From assembly GCA_964589825.1 (NCBI GenBank), contig CAZPUS010000003.1:62001-126000 (forward strand): DNA of 64,000 bases. The letters are read 5' to 3'. Of the stretch, positions 18,066 to 26,416 are shown one piece after another; the stretch's first letter is position 1; every line of letters begins with the position of its first letter. The notes beneath the pieces are model-generated. The model did not search any database. It was not told where the DNA came from and saw only the letters and a program-made list of their open reading frames with translations. Source of the stretch: CAZPUS01 sp964589825. GTDB lineage: Bacteria; Fibrobacterota; Chitinivibrionia; Chitinivibrionales; WJKA01. The translations under genes were made by a program, and so were the position numbers.

Positions 18066-19223
18066 ATGCCGGTTCGAGATTTTATCCGAACATACAGTCA
18101 AAAGCGAGACCACATGCAGTATTATCCAAATCGTATTCTGATTTACAGTGTGGGGCTTCTTGGTGCCTCATTCGGAGCTGCACTCAAAGAATCCGGATTC
18201 CAGGGCCATATCATCGGTGCGTCATCCTCCGCAAACATCGCGCGTGCACTCGAGTTAGGCTGTATAGACGAAGGCTGCGGATATGATGACGCCTGGCAGC
18301 ATGCGATGCACTCAGATCTTATTATTCTTTGCTCACCGATCCGGATTATCCAGAACACGATAGACAAGCTGTCATCGATATCTCTAAAATCCGGATGTAT
18401 AGTGACCGATATCGGCAGCACTAAACATGAAATCATGAAAACCGCGCAACCAATTTTTGAAAACCGGGATGCACTGTTTATCGGTGGCCATCCAATGGCG
18501 GGATCGGAAAAAAGCGGCCCGGATGCATCCGATCCTTACATCTTCCAGAATGCACTCTATGTACTCACTTCGTCCTCGAATCCCCCGCGTGATGTGGAAA
18601 CCGCGTTTGCACGCTTTCTTTCCACTTACCTGGGATGCAACACCATGTTTCTCGAACCACAGGTACACGATCATATCGCAGCGGCGATAAGCCACGTCCC
18701 TCACCTGCTTTCTGTCGCTCTTGTCAAGCTTGCTGCAGACATGCAGAAAAAACATCCGGACACCTTTAATCTCGCTGCGGGAGGCTTCAGGGACATGACG
18801 AGAATTGCCTCGTCTCCATATCGCATGTGGCATGATATCCTGACAACCAATACACCTTATATACGGGAATGCCTGCACAACTATATCTCGTTGCTGCAAC
18901 AGATGAACACGCAGCTTGAAGCAGGTTCGCTCGAAGATTGTTTTGAATTCGCCCGAAAAACCAAACAGCAGATCCCCTCCCGTAAAAAAGGCTTCCTTTC
19001 CGAGATGAGTGAAGTACTCGTTACCACACAGGACAAGCCCGGAATCATCGCTTCTATCGCGACGATATTGGCTGAAAATAATATCAATATCAGCGATATG
19101 GAAGTAATGAAGGTGCGGGAAGGCGAAGGGGGAACGATCAAACTTGCATTCTCCTCACACGAAGCGGCGGAATCCGCGATCGAACTTCTCACCAATTCCG
19201 GTTTCTCCGCCCGTGAACGATAG
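18066..19223 (+). CDS. tyrA: prephenate dehydrogenase with C-terminal ACT domain
   Basis: TyrA oxidatively decarboxylates prephenate to 4-hydroxyphenylpyruvate on the way to tyrosine. The Rossmann motif is slightly altered (YSVGLLGAS, Ser at the first Gly). The catalytic His motif is intact (GGHPMAGSEKSGP), as is the helical HDHIAAAISHVPHLLS. An ACT domain occupies about 318-385 (LVTTQDKPGIIASIATILAENNINI), suggesting feedback control by an amino acid. The start at 18066 uses the AAAGGA held in the upstream hairpin. A second ATG at 18114 immediately precedes the Rossmann fold and is an alternative. It lies between the chorismate mutase and the EPSP-synthase homologue. Confidence 0.9.
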   Translation: MPVRDFIRTYSQKRDHMQYYPNRILIYSVGLLGASFGAALKESGFQGHIIGASSSANIARALELGCIDEGCGYDDAWQHAMHSDLIILCSPIRIIQNTIDKLSSISLKSGCIVTDIGSTKHEIMKTAQPIFENRDALFIGGHPMAGSEKSGPDASDPYIFQNALYVLTSSSNPPRDVETAFARFLSTYLGCNTMFLEPQVHDHIAAAISHVPHLLSVALVKLAADMQKKHPDTFNLAAGGFRDMTRIASSPYRMWHDILTTNTPYIRECLHNYISLLQQMNTQLEAGSLEDCFEFARKTKQQIPSRKKGFLSEMSEVLVTTQDKPGIIASIATILAENNINISDMEVMKVREGEGGTIKLAFSSHEAAESAIELLTNSGFSARER

Positions 19224-19231
19224 GTTTGTTA

Positions 19232-20593
19232 ATGTACACCATATATCCAGCAAAATCGATCGAAGGTACGATACGAATACCCCCCGATACCGATGCGTTC
19301 GTTACAGCCGCTCTCATGGCGATCGCTACTCGTATCCCTGCGAGGCTTTTTCCTGTTCCCGCATCTTCGGACTATTTAGAGTTCTGGATGGATCGACTCT
19401 CCTCCCGGGTAACGCTACAGGAACAGGAAGATGAAAGTATCCTCTGTTCTCCGATTTCATCCCCGCAACGGCTGTGGGATCTTTCACCCGAGACGCTGCC
19501 TTGCACGGAATTCAGCCTTTTTCTTCTTCTTGCCGCAGGCCACGTATTTCCAATATCCTCTTTGGCCAGACACACTTTGGAATCATGGCAGGAAACCGCC
19601 CGGCAATGCGGATGCAAAATCATACAATACGAAGAAAACCACGAATCGGCTATCCGTTTTGACAAAAGCGATGGATTTCGATCTCCACGTGCTTCTCTGT
19701 CGTCAGAGGAGCTCCTCCGTTGCCTTGGCATTGCATGCAGCCTCGGTCAGAATTGCTCGGTGCAATGTCATGTTTCCCCTCCACCGTTTTTTCGGCATAT
19801 TCTCGAAGCATTCGGATGCAGGATTACCCTGTACAACAGCAGGGACACAAAAAAAGAGGACCCCATAACACGACGTCTTAAATTTTTAAAAAAGGATAGT
19901 AGGCCTGCGCTACAACATATCGATGTTAATTGTATCCGCAAACCACCAAAGCAAGCGCATGCCCCGGTTCTCGATATCTCCATTCCGGGAGACCGGACAT
20001 TCAGTGCATTGCTTATTGCTGCACGCACTATAATTCCAAAGGGCTTTCTGGCGCTTGATAACGTGCTGCTGGAGCCCCAATCACTCCCTGTACTTTCATT
20101 CGTCAAGCGGGCAGGTGCGTCCCTGCACTGTACCACTGATACAACCACATCGTTTGGCAACTGCGGTACGATAAAAATCGAATCCGGCTCTCTCGCGGGA
20201 AGAAAGATGGATTGTACACCCGGATCGTACACTATCGAATATGTCCCGGCAATGTCTATTATCGCGGCATACATCCGGAAAAAAAATATATTCAAAGGAC
20301 TCTCGCATGTCCGGGACTATACATCCGATCCGCTTGCCGTATGGAGTGCAGCGATTTCTCACATTGGCGTACGCCACGGTCTAATGCCGGAAGGAATTGT
20401 CATCGAAGGTACGAAACAATACGATGGGTTCGATCTCAATAAAAAATCACCGTGTCTTCTTCCGTCATACATGAGTGGTGCGTGTGCCGTGGCCGCTTTG
20501 CGGTGCATGGGGAAAAGTACCATAGATCAGCCATCCCTTACCGCTCGGTGGCCCGATTTCTTCAATATTATCGATACGGTATGTCACAGGTAA
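19232..20593 (+). CDS. EPSP synthase homologue with active-site motifs lost
   Basis: The 453-residue protein aligns end to end with AroA (3-phosphoshikimate 1-carboxyvinyltransferase). It matches the opening SIEGTIRIP and the blocks DISIPGDRTFSALLIAA, YVPAMSIIAAYI, EGIVIEG and WPDFFNIID. Every signature that binds substrate is changed. GSKSxSNR reads PDTDAFVT, GNAGTAMR reads PCTEFSLF, SSQ reads SSE, the catalytic Asp of IPDAAM is missing, RVKExDR reads RDYTSDP, and NDHRMAM reads PSYMSGA. Ordinary EPSP synthesis is therefore unlikely. It lies eight bases after tyrA and is the last gene before the operon terminator. A TTG six bases upstream of the chosen ATG is possible. The role is unknown. 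Confidence 0.78.
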   Translation: MYTIYPAKSIEGTIRIPPDTDAFVTAALMAIATRIPARLFPVPASSDYLEFWMDRLSSRVTLQEQEDESILCSPISSPQRLWDLSPETLPCTEFSLFLLLAAGHVFPISSLARHTLESWQETARQCGCKIIQYEENHESAIRFDKSDGFRSPRASLSSEELLRCLGIACSLGQNCSVQCHVSPPPFFRHILEAFGCRITLYNSRDTKKEDPITRRLKFLKKDSRPALQHIDVNCIRKPPKQAHAPVLDISIPGDRTFSALLIAARTIIPKGFLALDNVLLEPQSLPVLSFVKRAGASLHCTTDTTTSFGNCGTIKIESGSLAGRKMDCTPGSYTIEYVPAMSIIAAYIRKKNIFKGLSHVRDYTSDPLAVWSAAISHIGVRHGLMPEGIVIEGTKQYDGFDLNKKSPCLLPSYMSGACAVAALRCMGKSTIDQPSLTARWPDFFNIIDTVCHR

Positions 20594-21043
20594 CGAGCAA
20601 AAATCTTATCACGCGTATCGTTATATAAACAAACCGGCGCAATGCTGCCCAATTCGATATTTTCCACCCCTGAGGGATTGTATCCGCGATATCTGGGGTA
20701 AACGGCGCCGCTTCTGCACAGAAGAAAATATTACTGTTCCTCTTTACAGTCTGCGTAAGACGTGCCCCGGAGGAAGGTAAATCACGCGATCCTTATTACC
20801 CCGGATTAACCCGTCGGGCTCATCCGGGATTTTTGTACAAATACATCATGTCTGTCTATATCTTCCCGTTGCCGTTTGCTGTACGATGTATTACTTCGTA
20901 TTCAGCCGAGTCTGTGCACTATCGTAAAAACCCGCGTAATTGCCTCCCAATCCATCATACAAAAATCCACCCTGCCCAAAAAACATCTCTGCATGATTAC
21001 ACCGAACCCGACACGGATGTAATGCCCCCGTGTCCATTCCCAA
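20594..21043. other. 450-base convergent intergenic region
   Basis: It separates the + strand aromatic run from the minus-strand ParA-M23 gene. It holds a terminator at 20800-20835, and nothing else is recognised. A short frame at 20833-21102 overlaps the ParA-M23 gene and has no credible features. Confidence 0.5.
20800..20835 (+). terminator. rho-independent terminator after the aromatic operon
   Basis: CCCGGAT (20800-20806) pairs with ATCCGGG (20822-20828) around an inner CCCG/CGGG stem, followed at once by ATTTTTG. It lies about 200 bases after the EPSP-synthase homologue. Confidence 0.75.
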
Positions 21044-22882
21044 TTAAAGAGACTGTTTACGGAGAAAACTTTCCCGATAAAAGAACAATTTGGGATCGGT
21101 AACCCTGTAGACATGCGGACCGAACCATACGTCACCCCCGGTTGGTGCCTGTTTGCCGTATCCGATATGCACATGCGGACCCGTTGTCCTGCCGGTCATG
21201 CCAATTGTTCCGATCACTTGGTTTTTGGAAACCGAGTCACCGGTTGCGACATACCGTTCATCCATATGCGCAAAAAAGATAACCGTATTACCACTTACAA
21301 CACCGACCGTTTTACCGGCAAGTGAATTATATTTCAGATACACCTTACCGGCAACGGGGGTACGTATCTGCGCCCCCAGATCTGCCGCCACATCGATTCC
21401 ATAGTGAGGTGTCCCACCACCGGTGCCGCGTTCGCACCAGTCACCGGTAATGTACGAGAACGAATCTGTCACTATGGAACAGAAAAATTCATACGCAGGA
21501 GACAGTGACTTATAATTGTTATTATCGATAGTTTGCGGTGGGTAAAAGGCCAGTTTGGCCCCCTGCGGAATAAACTCGCTTGTTGCTCTGGGCCCGTCGT
21601 GCGTATTATTGTATATGTCAAGGGTCTGACGAATATATTCGTTCAATTGCGCATCTCCTGGGACTATCGCACTATGTCTGCATATTGCATATTTGGCAAG
21701 ACGGAATATCGATTCATCTTTTCCGAAGCGATGGTAGAATACGCGCTGCTTTTCCTTCTTTGACAATTGTACCGGAGCAAGTGGCTCTGGTGCAGAACGA
21801 TTTGAAATTGGCGGGTTCCATAAAAGCCCCACGAATAAAACGAGCACCGCCGCTATTTTGTACCATACCCTCGGAATTGAGGCTCTCTTGGCCGATCCGT
21901 TTCCATACGCAAGGTTGTGCGAATAATTGTTAAGGGTATACTGTACCATTGTACAAAGTGAATCGAATGCTTTGGAGGCTTTAGAGTATTTCTTATACTC
22001 GAAAATACTCATGCCCTGGTCCTGCGCATCCCGGATAACCGATGTTTCCGGTATTTCTACATCGAATACGATTGACTGGGGTAACATGGCAGAACCACGT
22101 CCGTTCTGAATCACGACGGTTTCACACAATTTCTGCAGGAACAATCTGTTTTCGTTTATTGTCCGTGTTTTCCCCTGTGACCGGGATCCTTTTCTTCCGT
22201 ATACTTCGTTTTTAATAATCCGTATATGTACCTGTCTGTCCTGCTGGGCAAGCTTTTTCACATTAAGCAGATAATCCTTGAAACTCCTTGTCGAAAGCGC
22301 ACTCAGCGTTACCGGAATAAGGTTAAGGTCGCTTTCGCGATAAAGGCGCTTCGTAACGGTATTCCATATTGATGGAGTATCTATGAGTATGTATTTATAG
22401 TACTGGCGCAACAGAGAAAGATTAAAAAGGAAGTTCTGAATCTGGTAGGGACCCGGCGCACTGTGAAGCGCATAATTTGCGGGTATTATATCGAATCCCG
22501 GAGAAATCGGAACTACCACTTCGGTAATATCGCCCTTGCCGAAGACCCAGGGAAACAGCGCGGATGCCCCTTTTTCCGTAACGTTCCGTACAGTCTCCAG
22601 CCCCGTATGCGCCCCCGTGTGTATACCCCATGGCGCAAAACGTTTTTTGAATAGATTCCAGGTTGTAGATGCATATTCATTAGGGTCCTTCCCGTACGCG
22701 TATGTCGCACTGCCCTGCGCATCCATATCTATGATGACGCATCGTCCCCGTTTTGACAAATGATATGCAAGGTTTGTCGCAATTGTGGACTTGCCTACTC
22801 CACCCTTGATATTTGCGACATTAATAATCCCGCCGGAATCGGCATCTTTAAACAGCACACCTTTATCTTTCGTATTTGTCAT
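21044..22882 (-). CDS. ParA-type ATPase fused through a membrane segment to a LytM/M23 peptidase
   Basis: This 612-residue protein joins two functions normally on opposite sides of the membrane. Residues 18-320 form a ParA/MinD/Soj ATPase with deviant Walker A KGGVGKST (26-33), A-prime VIIDMDAQGSAT and Walker B YILIDTPS. A single hydrophobic helix (about 340-356) follows. The distal part has a linker resembling a degenerate LysM region (about 385-450) and an M23/LytM peptidase domain with all zinc and catalytic residues: His493 and Asp497 (HYGIDVAAD), His570 and His572 (GPHVHIG). The natural topology is ATPase inside, endopeptidase in the periplasm. No ParB gene is adjacent, and the region shows no parS-like site. 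A strong sigma-70 promoter precedes it. Confidence 0.9.
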   Translation of the reverse strand: MTNTKDKGVLFKDADSGGIINVANIKGGVGKSTIATNLAYHLSKRGRCVIIDMDAQGSATYAYGKDPNEYASTTWNLFKKRFAPWGIHTGAHTGLETVRNVTEKGASALFPWVFGKGDITEVVVPISPGFDIIPANYALHSAPGPYQIQNFLFNLSLLRQYYKYILIDTPSIWNTVTKRLYRESDLNLIPVTLSALSTRSFKDYLLNVKKLAQQDRQVHIRIIKNEVYGRKGSRSQGKTRTINENRLFLQKLCETVVIQNGRGSAMLPQSIVFDVEIPETSVIRDAQDQGMSIFEYKKYSKASKAFDSLCTMVQYTLNNYSHNLAYGNGSAKRASIPRVWYKIAAVLVLFVGLLWNPPISNRSAPEPLAPVQLSKKEKQRVFYHRFGKDESIFRLAKYAICRHSAIVPGDAQLNEYIRQTLDIYNNTHDGPRATSEFIPQGAKLAFYPPQTIDNNNYKSLSPAYEFFCSIVTDSFSYITGDWCERGTGGGTPHYGIDVAADLGAQIRTPVAGKVYLKYNSLAGKTVGVVSGNTVIFFAHMDERYVATGDSVSKNQVIGTIGMTGRTTGPHVHIGYGKQAPTGGDVWFGPHVYRVTDPKLFFYRESFLRKQSL

Positions 22883-22925
22883 GACATCACCACCTCTGGA
22901 TGGTTCTCTCTTTATTCCTTAACTA

Positions 22926-22954
22926 ATTGTACAGTATTGTGTTGACACTGTCAA
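22926..22954 (-). promoter_or_regulatory. sigma-70 promoter of the ParA-M23 gene with a palindrome over the -35
   Basis: The minus strand has TTGACA (22949-22954), a 17-base spacer and TACAAT (22926-22931), nearly consensus. The -35 is half of a perfect palindrome TTGACA-C-TGTCAA (22942-22954), a candidate operator. Confidence 0.75.
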
Positions 22955-22960
22955 GTAAAT

Positions 22961-22979
22961 CTAACGACATTGTTGTTAG
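22961..22979. promoter_or_regulatory. inverted repeat just upstream of the ParA-M23 promoter
   Basis: CTAACGAC and GTTGTTAG (22961-22968 and 22972-22979) pair at seven of eight positions, directly upstream of the -35. It is a possible regulator site; no protein can be assigned. Confidence 0.4.
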
Positions 22980-23225
22980 GTTGCAGAAAATCGTGCTCGG
23001 CATATATCAAAAATCGGAAATTGGGCCCGTATCAGGTTGTTATCGTATGCAGAAACTGCAGTAGTGAGAAGCTTTTTCTGATTATGCTACCCCGGATTAC
23101 AATCACATCGTGGACAAAAATATAAAGCGGCAATTACTCGTTCCAGACACCTTCTCAAAAAACTGAATATACAGATGAAACAGGTATCTTGCGGCATAAC
23201 CGTCAGTTACGGACAATACGGCATG

Positions 23226-23906
23226 TCACTTTGACTTTTGCGTAATTTCGGCAACAAGATTCCCGGCATTCTGATGGTATTTTGTATGCAAGGTATCCGC
23301 TATAATAGATCGGCATAACTGCAGGGCTTCCTGATAGTTGCCGCCATCTGCTTCCAGACACGCCATCTTCCACGCAACCGCATTTTTACGATGGGCATAT
23401 GCCTGATACTCTCTGGCCTTTTCAAAAGACCGACGCGCCTGCGGCTGATCATCCATATATTCATAACAGACTCCTTCAGCCTCAAAAACCGCCCCTTTAA
23501 TAAACGTATTATCAGGCAGCTTGCCGGAAGCAACCGATAACCACTCCAATGCAGCGCTGTACTCACCATCGCTCATTCTGTTTTTTGCAAGCAAAAATGC
23601 ACTGTAGCCTGCATAGGAAGTATTGCTGTAATTGTTCACGATACTTTCGAGCTCGTATGAGGCACTGTCAACCCCAAAAGTCCGTGCAACAAACATCGCC
23701 GTGCCGAATGATTCCTGCGCATTTTTCATGGTCGTACTTTTAATCGCCCTGTAAGAAAACATGCCGATTCCAACCAGCACTATCACCGTAATTACACCAA
23801 TCACTCCGCTTCGGTGCTCCCGAACGAATTTTTGCAGACGGGAAATGACATCGGCCAGGGGGTCTTTTCGGTACTCTTCCTTCTTCTTGTTCGGTGAAAT
23901 ATGCAT
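23226..23906 (-). CDS. single-pass membrane protein with TPR-like repeats
   Basis: This 226-residue protein has a cytoplasmic charged N-terminus (NKKKEEYRKDPL), one membrane helix (about 34-57, GVIGVITVIVLVGIGMFSY) and a periplasmic TPR-like region (about 80-220, for example EYSAALEWLSVAS and NYQEALQLCRSII). The architecture matches the YfgM/BamD-like ancillary TPR proteins. The frame extends 54 codons further, but GAGGAAA precedes the ATG at 23906 and the extra segment has no homology. It would act as a protein-protein adaptor at the membrane; no partner is evident next to it. Confidence 0.8.
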   Translation of the reverse strand: MHISPNKKKEEYRKDPLADVISRLQKFVREHRSGVIGVITVIVLVGIGMFSYRAIKSTTMKNAQESFGTAMFVARTFGVDSASYELESIVNNYSNTSYAGYSAFLLAKNRMSDGEYSAALEWLSVASGKLPDNTFIKGAVFEAEGVCYEYMDDQPQARRSFEKAREYQAYAHRKNAVAWKMACLEADGGNYQEALQLCRSIIADTLHTKYHQNAGNLVAEITQKSK

Positions 23907-24287
23907 ATTTTCCTCACTGGTAATCTCGTAAAAAAAAATAAAAAAATACGATCCTAAAAATAACAATTGGCTGCAGTATATACCTAATAACCCCCGGACT
24001 CTGTTAAAAAAGATTTCTTGCACCTCATTTTTGGCTGTAAAACGATATCCCATACATCGCTGCAGCAACAGTGGGGAAAAAGTGCCTGTATGTCGTTTGC
24101 AGGGCTATAGATAATGGATTAAAGTTCAACACTTCTACAATCATATACAATCACAAAGGGTCGTTTAAACCATAATCTGCCTGATATCTTTTATGTATTG
24201 ATTCGACGGCTTCGTTTAAGCTATTTTTACACACCATTGAAATGAGTTCAGTTACAATCCATACATTATAAAACAAGGAGTGTTCAC
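23907..24287. other. 381-base divergent promoter region
   Basis: It lies between the TPR gene (minus) and pfp (plus) and must hold both promoters. No confident -35/-10 pair could be chosen. ACATTATAAAAC lies only about 10 bases before the pfp ribosome site. No gene is seen. Confidence 0.45.
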
Positions 24288-25505
24288 GTGGCACAACTAA
24301 AAGGAAATGCGGTTATTGCCCAGGGGGGCGGGCCTACCGCAGTTATCAATCAAAGCTTGGTTGGCGCAATTATCGAGGCACAGAAATATTCGTGCATCGA
24401 TAAAATTTACGGCGCAAAACACGGCGTTCGCGGGATTATCGATGAAGATCTGGTAGATCTTACCAGTACGACATCCTACAACCTCGAATTTGTCGGTATG
24501 ACACCTTCCTCGGCGTTGCTCTCCACCAGAGACAAACCGGATGAAGAATACTGTGCAAAGATTTTCGAAGTGTTAAAAGCACACAATGTACGATTCTTTT
24601 TCTACATCGGCGGCAACGACTCTGCCGACACATGCCGTATTGTAAATGAGAATGCCAAAGAGGCGGGCTATGAGCTCTGTGTCGTCCACATCCCAAAGAC
24701 TATCGACAATGACCTGCGGGTTACCGATCATTGCCCCGGATTCGGCTCCGCCGCCAAATTCGTGGCGCAATCATTCGCCGGAGTAAATCTTGACAACCGC
24801 AGTATTCCGGGAGTATACATCGGCGTGGTAATGGGCCGTCATGCCGGGTTCCTTACCGCTGCCGGTGCGCTGGCCAAAAAATATGAAGATGACGGCCCGC
24901 ACCTGATCTATGTACCTGAAAAGCCGTTTTCTTCTGATAATTTCATCGAAAAAGTCGATGGAGCCTATTCCCGATACGGCCGCTGTGTAATCGCTGTTTC
25001 GGAAGGTGTGGTTAATGAAAACAACGAACCGATCGTAACCACCTTGACAAAGGACAACGAAAAAGACGCACATGGCAACGTACAGCTTTCCGGTACGGGG
25101 GCGCTCGCCGATGCGCTGTCTTCTCTTATCAAGGAAAAGCTGAAAATAAAACGTGTGCGCGGTGATACATTCGGCTACCTGCAGCGCAGCTTCCTTGGCG
25201 CTATATCCGAAACCGACAGTCGCGAAGCACGCGAGGTCGGTGAAAAGGCTGTCCAGTACACCGTACTCGAAAACCGCAGCGGGAGCGTCGCAATCGTCAG
25301 AACCGGAAACTATGCAGTAGAATACACGCTTACTGCGCTGGAGAATGTTGCACGTCATACCAAATCCATGCCGGACGAATTCATAGACGCGGATAATGCC
25401 GGTGTAACACCTCAATTTATCGACTATGCACGTCCGCTGGCCGGAGTGCTTCCGGCGCAGGAACGCCTGCAGGCGCCAGCAGTTGAAAAAATTCTTAACA
25501 GTTAA
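24288..25505 (+). CDS. pfp: pyrophosphate-dependent 6-phosphofructokinase
   Basis: It catalyses reversible phosphorylation of fructose 6-phosphate, using PPi instead of ATP, in glycolysis and gluconeogenesis. The 405-residue protein has QGGGPTAVIN at the N-terminus, the diphosphate loop GGNDSADT (108-115), the catalytic segment IPKTIDNDL with Lys137 (ATP enzymes have Gly there), and the substrate-binding MGRHAGF. The start is GTG with AAGGAG well placed, and no ATG is available at the homologous start. The Lys137 variant is the basis for calling PPi rather than ATP. It stands alone ahead of the two poorly characterised genes. Confidence 0.92.
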   Translation: MAQLKGNAVIAQGGGPTAVINQSLVGAIIEAQKYSCIDKIYGAKHGVRGIIDEDLVDLTSTTSYNLEFVGMTPSSALLSTRDKPDEEYCAKIFEVLKAHNVRFFFYIGGNDSADTCRIVNENAKEAGYELCVVHIPKTIDNDLRVTDHCPGFGSAAKFVAQSFAGVNLDNRSIPGVYIGVVMGRHAGFLTAAGALAKKYEDDGPHLIYVPEKPFSSDNFIEKVDGAYSRYGRCVIAVSEGVVNENNEPIVTTLTKDNEKDAHGNVQLSGTGALADALSSLIKEKLKIKRVRGDTFGYLQRSFLGAISETDSREAREVGEKAVQYTVLENRSGSVAIVRTGNYAVEYTLTALENVARHTKSMPDEFIDADNAGVTPQFIDYARPLAGVLPAQERLQAPAVEKILNS

Positions 25506-25564
25506 ACAACGCTTACGTATTTCTCGGACACACGTTATCCGATAATACCGGAGGATCCACGGAT

Positions 25565-26398
25565 ATGCATTTTTTTTCTTTTTTTCATCGCAGTGTCGTG
25601 GATCCCTCTTTTTATTATGAAGCGGTCCGCGCGCCACTTTCCCGCGCGCTCATTTATATAACCATGCTGTGCATGCTGTCCATCCTTGCCATGACCACCG
25701 CACGCTATGTCTACACGCTGAATCCCCAAGACGGTCTTGCACCCAAACTCGAATCATTGTTTGAGAACATCTATATAAAAGACGGTCGCCTGTATCCGGC
25801 TCGTGAAACACCATATGCACTCTCCAGAGAAAAACTCGCGGTAGTAATCAACGAATTGCTCGATGTGCGGGGCAACAGCACAGCGATACGGGACTCATTT
25901 ATCATCCTGGATACCAGCAGCTCCATGACACCACAGCAATACCCGACAGCTCCAATTATTATGGGAGCATCCCGCATATACATAAACACCCGGGGTACCT
26001 CAGCGCAGAATTCAGGTATTCCCTATTCCAATTTGCTTTCACAAAGCAACGATTTTCATTTTTCCAAAGACGCGATACTCTCGATTTTACACAACCATGG
26101 TGTCCTATTATTTATTTTTTTATTATTGCAGCAATGCATTGTTGCTATTGTTATTGCGGTACTTGTGTGCGTACTGCTTTTTATTGCAACATACCTGCTG
26201 TCACCATACCGCATCGTGCGTGCAGGAAACCATTGTAAGCTGATATTATTTTCATTGACACCGGTATGTACGGGAAATGCGCTGGTAGCGGTTTCCGGAT
26301 TCAGCAGAGTGTCAAGTATATGGATTGTCTTTGCCCTGTTTTCCCTTGTCATTGTCATACGGGGAAAACGGTATATACGGCGGCATATGCAGGAATAA
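25565..26398 (+). CDS. DUF1189-like integral membrane protein
   Basis: This 277-residue protein opens with FFSFFHRSVVDPSFYYEA, the style of DUF1189 proteins. One helix is at about 28-46, an external loop of about 120 residues follows, and three or four helices lie at about 178-215 and 222-262. The function of the family is not established. It lies 60 bases after pfp and 18 bases before the next gene, so it is probably in one transcript with the following hypothetical gene. The family assignment rests on overall layout and the N-terminal block only. Confidence 0.65.
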   Translation: MHFFSFFHRSVVDPSFYYEAVRAPLSRALIYITMLCMLSILAMTTARYVYTLNPQDGLAPKLESLFENIYIKDGRLYPARETPYALSREKLAVVINELLDVRGNSTAIRDSFIILDTSSSMTPQQYPTAPIIMGASRIYINTRGTSAQNSGIPYSNLLSQSNDFHFSKDAILSILHNHGVLLFIFLLLQQCIVAIVIAVLVCVLLFIATYLLSPYRIVRAGNHCKLILFSLTPVCTGNALVAVSGFSRVSSIWIVFALFSLVIVIRGKRYIRRHMQE

Positions 26399-26416
26399 AA
26401 GAAAAGAGGAGAAAAA

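Larger units (their letters stand above)
22883..23225. other. 343-base intergenic region upstream of the ParA-M23 gene
   Basis: It contains the ParA-M23 promoter and the dyad at 22961-22979. The remainder (22980-23225) holds no recognisable gene or terminator for the TPR gene's flank. Confidence 0.5.

Noticed and set aside
24771..25637. 288-codon minus-strand frame
   Set aside because: It is a shadow of the PPi-phosphofructokinase gene.
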